Of a stretch of 20,173 nucleotides of DNA, positions 15,803 through 20,173 are shown piece after piece. How positions within the stretch are numbered: position 1 is the stretch's first letter; each line of letters begins with the position of its first letter. Made by a program: the position numbers and the translations under genes. The stretch is from Candidatus Thorarchaeota archaeon (GTDB taxonomy: Archaea > Asgardarchaeota > Thorarchaeia > Thorarchaeales > Thorarchaeaceae): assembly GCA_016840825.1 (NCBI GenBank), contig JAEORN010000162.1:1-20173 (forward strand), given 5' to 3'. Below the pieces are notes generated by a model that worked only from the letters and a program-made list of their open reading frames with translations, ran no database searches and was not told the origin of the DNA.

Positions 15803-15809
15803 TTTAAAA
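15803..15809 (+). promoter_or_regulatory. TATA element of the tRNA-Gly gene
   Basis: TTTAAAA lies 27 bp upstream of the first base of the mature tRNA, a normal distance for an archaeal tRNA promoter. None of the partial tRNA ends further right has such an element in front of it. Confidence 0.6.
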
Positions 15810-15835
15810 CCATCACTGACTCGCTCAACAGTCAA

Positions 15836-15910
15836 GCGCTCGTTGTCTAGGGGCTATGATGGTTCCCTGCCACGGAACCGGCCCGGGTTCGAGTCCCGGC
15901 GAGCGCACCA
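15836..15910 (+). tRNA. tRNA-Gly (anticodon GCC), CCA encoded
   Basis: The acceptor stem GCGCTCG (15836-15842) pairs fully with CGAGCGC (15900-15906), followed by A and an encoded CCA. The anticodon stem GTTCC/GGAAC encloses the loop CTGCCAC, giving GCC at 15869-15871. The T-arm is CCGGG, TTCGAGT, CCCGG with all five pairs. The D-arm is the weakest part, with one G-T and one T-T pairing. There is no intron. This is the only complete tRNA in the window, and it is the parent of the partial copies at 16519, 18221 and 20111. It stands at the left edge of the right cassette array, the position expected for the target gene restored by the latest integration. Confidence 0.95.
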
Positions 15911-15984
15911 TTACTTTTAGAAAACTCAAATGCTGTCCATCTGAATCAGACGCTCATATATTAGTACAAAACCTAGTTGTTAGT

Positions 15985-15994
15985 AAATTATATG
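15985..15994 (+). promoter_or_regulatory. TATA element, probably giving a leaderless transcript
   Basis: AAATTATATG is centred about 30 bp before ATG 16020. Transcription would begin at or next to the start codon, so the small membrane protein is probably translated from a leaderless mRNA; no ribosome binding site is seen. Confidence 0.5.
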
Positions 15995-16019
15995 CCAAAT
16001 ATTCGAATTATTAAGCAAC

Positions 16020-16511
16020 ATGGAAAGTGACCTGAAACCACGTATCAGATTTGATTTGCTTCTGGCCATCTATACAACACTCTCCCCAAGTATTGTTGAA
16101 ACTGAAATCTTTGGTTCAGGAATTCATACGGTTCTTGATGCAGTGGTAATTTACACAACTATCACGAGTGGTTTTTGGACTTTCGTAGGGATTGAATCAC
16201 TCACGCTTGGTGGGACTCCTGATAGTATGCAGCTGTTCTTTCCTACCTCTGCGCCTATATTGACAAGTTTCGTATGGGCTATAGGCATCATATCTACAGC
16301 AGTAGTGTTACTGGTTCTGAGAGGCAGACTAAGTCACAAAAGAGGATTCATGTTCCTTATTATTACTACGCTACTTCCTTTCGTTGTTCCAGGAATACTC
16401 TGGTATTCCGTAGAATCATTTCACACCTATCGAAGGATTCCCTTGCCAATCCCACAAATAGCTGGATTCCTTATTCTGTTTGTCATTCGAAAAAGAAGAT
16501 TATCTGAATAA
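16020..16511 (+). CDS. Small membrane protein, function unknown
   Basis: A 163-residue protein with about four hydrophobic segments (approximately 12-30, 38-58, 78-100 and 108-128, plus a weaker one near 142-157) and a basic C-terminus (IRKRRLSE). No family is recognised. It is the only gene of the first right-hand unit, and its stop codon ends 7 bp before the partial tRNA copy at 16519. The start is ATG 16020, set by the TATA distance. Small membrane proteins carried on such elements are often defence effectors or immunity proteins, but nothing in the sequence proves it here. Confidence 0.7.
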   Translation: MESDLKPRIRFDLLLAIYTTLSPSIVETEIFGSGIHTVLDAVVIYTTITSGFWTFVGIESLTLGGTPDSMQLFFPTSAPILTSFVWAIGIISTAVVLLVLRGRLSHKRGFMFLIITTLLPFVVPGILWYSVESFHTYRRIPLPIPQIAGFLILFVIRKRRLSE

Positions 16512-16518
16512 CATTACA

Positions 16519-16548
16519 GCCCGGGTTCGAATCCCAGCGAGCGCACCA
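16519..16548 (+). repeat. Partial tRNA-Gly copy 1 (3' end, 30 nt)
   Basis: It matches 15881-15910 of the tRNA-Gly gene at 28 of 30 positions. It covers the end of the variable loop, the whole T-arm, the 3' acceptor strand and CCA. Differences are one G to A in the T-loop and one G to A in the T-stem. Nothing upstream resembles the rest of a tRNA: the coding sequence of the membrane protein ends at 16511. It is followed by CTTCTCTTCC and a T-run at about 16563-16575. Confidence 0.9.
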
Positions 16549-16608
16549 CTTCTCTTCCACGGATATTTCTTTTTTGCTAGGCGTCAGATTAAGCGATCGG
16601 CTGGCGCA

Positions 16609-16974
16609 TCAACTGCGATTAAACAATCTTGAAAAGAAACTGACAAGCCTTTTGGGAAGATACTTGCTCTTTATTATCCTAAGTAGTAGAATTAGCTCGC
16701 CAAATCCAATGAATATTGAAACTGATAGTCCAAGTATTACGAAGCCGAGTGGCCAAGCTGCGCTTAGGAAGTTCTCACCCATTTGAAGTAACAAAGGAAA
16801 TGCTTGAAAAATGTCAATGGATGTTCCTATTATGATTGCGCACAAAGAAACTAGAATGCCGTGTATTGCCACTTCCAGTTTCGCATTAGAAATAGCATTT
16901 GAAACCTGCTCTTGAAATAATCTTTTGAATGATGGGATTTGCCGTCTTAATGCTTTCAAATCATTGAGTATCAT
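16609..16974 (-). CDS. Small two-helix membrane protein, function unknown
   Basis: A 121-residue protein. An amphipathic basic N-terminus (about 1-30) precedes one membrane segment at about 36-60 and another at about 75-100, then a basic tail (KSKYLPKRLVSFFSRLFNRS). No family is recognised. It lies 40 bp downstream of the 354-residue gene in the same direction and is probably translated from the same mRNA. The pair is the cargo of the second right-hand unit. ATG 16974 lacks a visible ribosome binding site. Confidence 0.65.
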   Translation of the reverse strand: MILNDLKALRRQIPSFKRLFQEQVSNAISNAKLEVAIHGILVSLCAIIIGTSIDIFQAFPLLLQMGENFLSAAWPLGFVILGLSVSIFIGFGELILLLRIIKSKYLPKRLVSFFSRLFNRS

Positions 16975-17014
16975 TTCGTTTGGTTCAAGTGACTTAAATG
17001 AAGCAAGAGAACGC

Positions 17015-18079
17015 TTAATGGGGGGGATTCTTTCTTCCTAGCAAAGTTTCTATGTTATGCAGCAACCGATGTACATTGCCCACTAGTTGCTCGGACAGTT
17101 CATTAATACGACTAAAAAATATGGCACCATATATTTTCCAGAAGGCTATAGCAACTTCGTTCTTGGGATCAGTCCCTAGGCTTTTCATGACATTTGTGAA
17201 CTCTGAAGTTATCTCAAGAATAGATTCATCACTAAAAAACAGCCAGTGTTTGACGATTGGTTCTTTTTTGAAGAAATTTCTAAAAAGCATGGGCATAGTA
17301 GTATCTGCAATATGCATTTGCGTAATCACTTGAGGAATAAGAAAAGAGATGCTATGTAATTCGGCCGCACATAGAGATATCATAATCAGTGATGGTAAAA
17401 TCTCGCTTGTTGGATATTCTCTTGCTGAGTTACGAGACATTACAATTTCAGAGCAGGCAAGATAAATGTCAGTCCACCCTTCATAGAGGAAGTCAAAAAC
17501 CTGTCCAGGTATATGGTTTTTCTTAACGCTTTTTGGACCAATAAAAAAGCCTTCAGCAATTTGATATAGACCAAGAACGTTCCCAAGCATCCTTGCAGTG
17601 CTAGTTTCAGAGCATTCTATTATCTTGAGAATCGCAGTGATTGGAGAATGCGATTTGAATCCTTTTCCAAGAACTAGAGAACCAACTAATTCAGATAGTT
17701 TGACTAATTCTTGATCGAATAACTTGAAGTCAGTTGAAACATATTTATCAAACACCAATTCAATTGCTTGACCTCGAATATAGATTCCAATGGGCTTTTC
17801 TAAATCGGAGTATAACTGTGGATTCCCTCTTACATAATTTAGTAAATTCCAACAGGGAGTGCTAGCATAATGTTTCAAAGAGGGAGATGCCAGAAGAGAT
17901 GACTCTTTTCTTACGGTTAAAGGTAGTTTTTCAAACAAATGAAAAACGCCTGACGAAAGGCATTCGGATAGGTAGCTCAGGATACGAAGCATCTGTTTAA
18001 TGTTTTCTGGACTAGATGCGAAAAAATTATGCATTGGCACAAATATTACTCTAGTTATCGTTTGCAATTGCCTATTCAA
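17015..18079 (-). CDS. Helical protein of unknown function, 354 aa
   Basis: I do not recognise the family. The protein is mostly helical with hydrophobic stretches too short or too mixed to be sure membrane spans (e.g. LPSLIMISLCAAELHSISFL). There are no nucleotide-binding loops and no clear nuclease or protease motif. The A/T content is higher than in the middle-region genes. The start is TTG 18079: GGGAG lies about ten bases upstream and an in-frame stop comes two codons before, so no longer form exists. A TATA-like stretch (TAAAATATT on the minus strand, about 18122-18131) fits. With the downstream small membrane protein it may form a two-gene unit, such as a sensor plus membrane effector; that is speculation. 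Confidence 0.62.
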   Translation of the reverse strand: MNRQLQTITRVIFVPMHNFFASSPENIKQMLRILSYLSECLSSGVFHLFEKLPLTVRKESSLLASPSLKHYASTPCWNLLNYVRGNPQLYSDLEKPIGIYIRGQAIELVFDKYVSTDFKLFDQELVKLSELVGSLVLGKGFKSHSPITAILKIIECSETSTARMLGNVLGLYQIAEGFFIGPKSVKKNHIPGQVFDFLYEGWTDIYLACSEIVMSRNSAREYPTSEILPSLIMISLCAAELHSISFLIPQVITQMHIADTTMPMLFRNFFKKEPIVKHWLFFSDESILEITSEFTNVMKSLGTDPKNEVAIAFWKIYGAIFFSRINELSEQLVGNVHRLLHNIETLLGRKNPPH

Positions 18080-18220
18080 TGCTCAGTCACTCCCAACTCA
18101 TACTGTTAGCAATCCCGCAGAAATATTTTACATTACTGTTTTTTTCTATGAAGTTAAGTGATAAATCTATACCATAATTGAGATGATTCAGTATATTCAG
18201 ATGTAATCATTCTACTATAC

Positions 18221-18245
18221 GGTTCGAATCCCGGCGAGCGCACCA
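18221..18245 (+). repeat. Partial tRNA-Gly copy 2 (3' end, 25 nt)
   Basis: It matches 15886-15910 at 24 of 25 positions; the single change is the T-loop G to A shared with the other copies. The match begins within the T-stem, so it is shorter on its left side than copies 1 and 3. The flank CTTCTCTTCAAAAC is nearly the same as bases 6-19 of the window. Confidence 0.9.
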
Positions 18246-18319
18246 CTTCTCTTCAAAACAAATCTAACAATGCAAAAAGATAGAGTGATGCGTATATCTT
18301 CTTAACATAATCGAATCAT

Positions 18320-19987
18320 TCAAGTAGCTCGTACATCTTTGAGACTATCTAATATTTCCTGTGCTCCTTCATTTTCGACAAATTCCAAAGAGCAGCTGGC
18401 GGCATACTTAGCTGACTCGAGAATTGAAACATCTCTGGTACGATAATACTCCTGCTGCTTTCTGTAAGCTACGAAATAGAAGTCGATACTTGCGGTCTGT
18501 TCAAATGTTCTTTTTTCAGTAAGATTAGACGAGTTCATTATTGCTTTTCTATATGATTCATAGGCGTCAGCAATTCTATCCTGACGAATACGCAAGCGTG
18601 CAACTCGAGCTTGAACATTTACATTTTGAGGGTCTATTTCCAAGGCTCTTTTGAGATCTGCTTCTGTTGCACGGAAGTCGCCTTCTTTCAAATGTAATGC
18701 TGCTTTTCCGATCCAGAGTCCTACGAAGTTTTCATACATTGACTCTGCCTTATCAAAATATTCTCTAGCTGTTTCTAACTCATTCATCTGGAGTTGCAAA
18801 AGACCTAATTCTGCATAGAGAGCGGCCTTGTAACCAAGAGGAAATGAGCCCGATAGCAACCGCTGAAAAGAAGATTCGATATATGGATATCCTTCTCTAA
18901 GGCGGCCAACTGCCTTTAGAGTATATCCATACCATCCTTCATGTTCGGTCCCCGCTATTTTATCCTTGACAAAGTCAAATATTTGAATTGCCTGATCATA
19001 TTTTTCCTGTTGTAGATATATTATAGCAAGTTGCTTTGTCCAAAATGCATCATTAGGATTTTGATCAACGATCATTTTAGCAAGGTACTCCGCTTTTGCT
19101 AATTCTCCTGTCAATATGAGAGCTGAAACATATCCCACGATGATAGCTTCTTCAGGTTCCTTTGACATCATGTAGGCACGAATGAATTCTTTTGCAGCTA
19201 AATCTTCGTCACCAAGATGCAGATGAGCTACAGCCTTAAACCAAACCAATATTGGAGTTTCTCCTACAGTAGATACTGCTTCTTCAACTGTTGATAGAAT
19301 TTTATGAGGTTCACCCGCTGAAAGATAACTAGCACATTTTAGTATCCAAGTGTCAGGCTTCTCAGGGATGATTTCAATTGCCGATTCAGCTGCATGAATT
19401 GCTGAATCAAATTGACCTTTTTGTACAAGTGCGATTCCTAACTCTATGAATCGTTCAGCACTAAACTCAACTTTGTCTTTGAGAAACGTCAATTGCGACA
19501 GCTGTTGTCCTAGAGGGTGATATTTTTCCCATAGATCGGGATACTTAAGGTAGAGGGTTTGAATATCCTTCTTGAAGTAAGTATACTTGTAAAGGGGAAT
19601 CTTACTTCTTTCTTTTCGAAGGTTTTTGACCAGTGTGTTATTTCGGGTAGCACTAGTAACTACCACAAAGGCAGCAATATCAAAGCTACTCGCTTGCGCT
19701 TTATCATGGTCAGATTTGATGGCGAAGTAGCTAAGTGTTCTAGTCCTTACCTTTGCTTGGATTCCAAGCGTTCTTTTTGTGGCATTAGCATCAAGATTCA
19801 ACTTCCTAAATTCATCGGTCCAATTTGAATCAGGTATCTCCCCTATGATATCCACTCCATCCTGTGATTCGGGTCCTTTTCCTAGAATTGTAAGCTTGAA
19901 ACCATATTCTTTCTCAAAGAGATCTCTCACAAACTCTTCGAATGTGTCTTGGTCTTCTGGAAGTTCAAGAAAAGTTCGACCTATCAT
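18320..19987 (-). CDS. Mrr-like restriction endonuclease domain fused to TPR repeats
   Basis: A 555-residue soluble protein. Residues 1-150 show a restriction-endonuclease-like fold: a helix with FEEFVRDLFEKEYGF (16-30), the segment QDGVDIIG (42-49, metal Asp46) and GIQAK (75-79, Gln77 and Lys79). This matches the Mrr-type D...QxK variant of the PD-(D/E)xK active site, which cleaves DNA. From about 165 to 500 there are many TPR motifs (e.g. FIELGIALVQKGQFDSAIHAA, DLKRALEIDPQN), which bind proteins or peptides. Nuclease-TPR fusions suit a defence effector whose TPR part senses a trigger. A TATA element (20038-20047, minus strand) and AGTGA support ATG 19987. It is the sole gene of the third right-hand unit. 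Confidence 0.8.
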   Translation of the reverse strand: MIGRTFLELPEDQDTFEEFVRDLFEKEYGFKLTILGKGPESQDGVDIIGEIPDSNWTDEFRKLNLDANATKRTLGIQAKVRTRTLSYFAIKSDHDKAQASSFDIAAFVVVTSATRNNTLVKNLRKERSKIPLYKYTYFKKDIQTLYLKYPDLWEKYHPLGQQLSQLTFLKDKVEFSAERFIELGIALVQKGQFDSAIHAAESAIEIIPEKPDTWILKCASYLSAGEPHKILSTVEEAVSTVGETPILVWFKAVAHLHLGDEDLAAKEFIRAYMMSKEPEEAIIVGYVSALILTGELAKAEYLAKMIVDQNPNDAFWTKQLAIIYLQQEKYDQAIQIFDFVKDKIAGTEHEGWYGYTLKAVGRLREGYPYIESSFQRLLSGSFPLGYKAALYAELGLLQLQMNELETAREYFDKAESMYENFVGLWIGKAALHLKEGDFRATEADLKRALEIDPQNVNVQARVARLRIRQDRIADAYESYRKAIMNSSNLTEKRTFEQTASIDFYFVAYRKQQEYYRTRDVSILESAKYAASCSLEFVENEGAQEILDSLKDVRAT

Positions 19988-20037
19988 CTAGCTTCACTTC
20001 GAACGAATACATTCATGATGATTTTTCAAATTCAAAT

Positions 20038-20047
20038 GAATATATCG
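20038..20047 (-). promoter_or_regulatory. TATA element for the nuclease-TPR gene
   Basis: CGATATATTC on the minus strand is centred about 56 bp before ATG 19987, giving a leader of about 30 nt. The cassette therefore carries its own promoter. Confidence 0.45.
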
Positions 20048-20110
20048 AACAGCTCCAGTCGCATATGGAGATAGTCTGTCAGAGTTTGAAATCTCTAATA
20101 TCCTATGAAC

Positions 20111-20141
20111 GGCCCGGGTTCGAATCCCGGCGAGCGCACCA
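20111..20141 (+). repeat. Partial tRNA-Gly copy 3 (3' end, 31 nt)
   Basis: It matches 15880-15910 at 30 of 31 positions. Another four bases to the left (GAAC) also agree with the anticodon-stem end if one C is deleted. It is the longest copy. After CCA the sequence TCTTCTCTTTC and then AAAAACTCAAA resembles the flank of the intact tRNA (AAAACTCAAA at about 15921-15930), so the repeated block may run past the tRNA; the window ends here. Confidence 0.9.
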
Positions 20142-20173
20142 TCTTCTCTTTCATCATTACAAAAAAACTCAAA

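Larger units (their letters stand above)
15911..20141 (+). mobile_element. Right cassette array downstream of tRNA-Gly
   Basis: Three units of about 638, 1697 and 1896 bp each end with a near-identical copy of the last 25-31 nt of tRNA-Gly. The copies are direct repeats in the tRNA orientation. The units carry one, two and one genes. Flanks after CCA also match (CTTCTCTTC), so the repeated block extends about 10-15 bp past the tRNA. This is the classic trace of site-specific integration at a tRNA gene, here repeated at least three times, but the units are far too small for normal integrative elements and encode no recombinase. Mobilisation in trans is inferred. Confidence 0.72.

Noticed and set aside
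3193..15835. Further tRNA-end sites in the middle region
   Set aside because: Scanning by eye for TTCRA-TCC followed by ACCA at 23-nt spacing gave no convincing match on the plus strand and none on the minus strand, so the arrays seem confined to the two ends.
16196..16221. TGGTGGGACTCC as a reverse-strand tRNA 3' end
   Set aside because: It codes LGGTP within the membrane protein gene and no T-loop complement follows at the right distance.
728..20141. CRISPR array or attC-type integron as explanation of the repeats
   Set aside because: Spacers are 0.5-1.9 kb and contain genes, so it is not CRISPR. The sites read as tRNA ends rather than imperfect attC hairpins, and no IntI-like gene is seen.

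Overview
The window reads as archaeal chromosome. Promoters are A/T-rich TATA elements about 25-30 bp upstream of starts, the tRNA gene encodes its own CCA end, and several genes start at GTG or TTG. The content (a longin-like small protein, a BKACE-family enzyme, membrane-anchored surface proteins with Ig-like modules, a sensor kinase with an archaeal-type H-box) fits an Asgard archaeon, perhaps of the Thorarchaeia. That placement is inference from gene style, not from a marker gene.

Left region (1-3192) is a string of compact single-gene units: a GNAT acetyltransferase, a small zinc-ribbon protein, a YbjN/secretion-chaperone-like protein and a truncated PAS sensor kinase. Each unit ends with a 23-nt sequence that looks like the 3' end of a tRNA gene, from the T-loop through the acceptor strand to CCA, but no tRNA body precedes it.

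Middle region (3216-15688) looks like more ordinary backbone or accessory DNA. It holds a class I aminotransferase divergent from a beta-keto acid cleavage (BKACE/Kce-type) enzyme, three small minus-strand genes including a longin-like one, a secreted polysaccharide deacetylase, two paralogous ferritin-like proteins without most metal ligands, an orotate-phosphoribosyltransferase-like protein, an acyltransferase-3 membrane protein, a large three-repeat surface protein and a membrane-anchored serine hydrolase of the beta-lactamase class C type.

Right region (15836-20141) starts with an intact tRNA-Gly(GCC). Three further copies of only its last 25-31 nt follow at 16519, 18221 and 20111. The DNA between copies carries one or two genes each: a small membrane protein; a membrane protein plus an unknown helical protein; and an Mrr-like nuclease domain fused to TPR repeats. 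The first bases of the window also match the flank of these copies.

The main discovery candidate is this architecture: small gene cassettes, in either orientation, punctuated by partial tRNA 3' ends, with no integrase in view. It looks like serial integration of minimal, integrase-less elements at tRNA genes. The cargo includes a likely defence-type nuclease.
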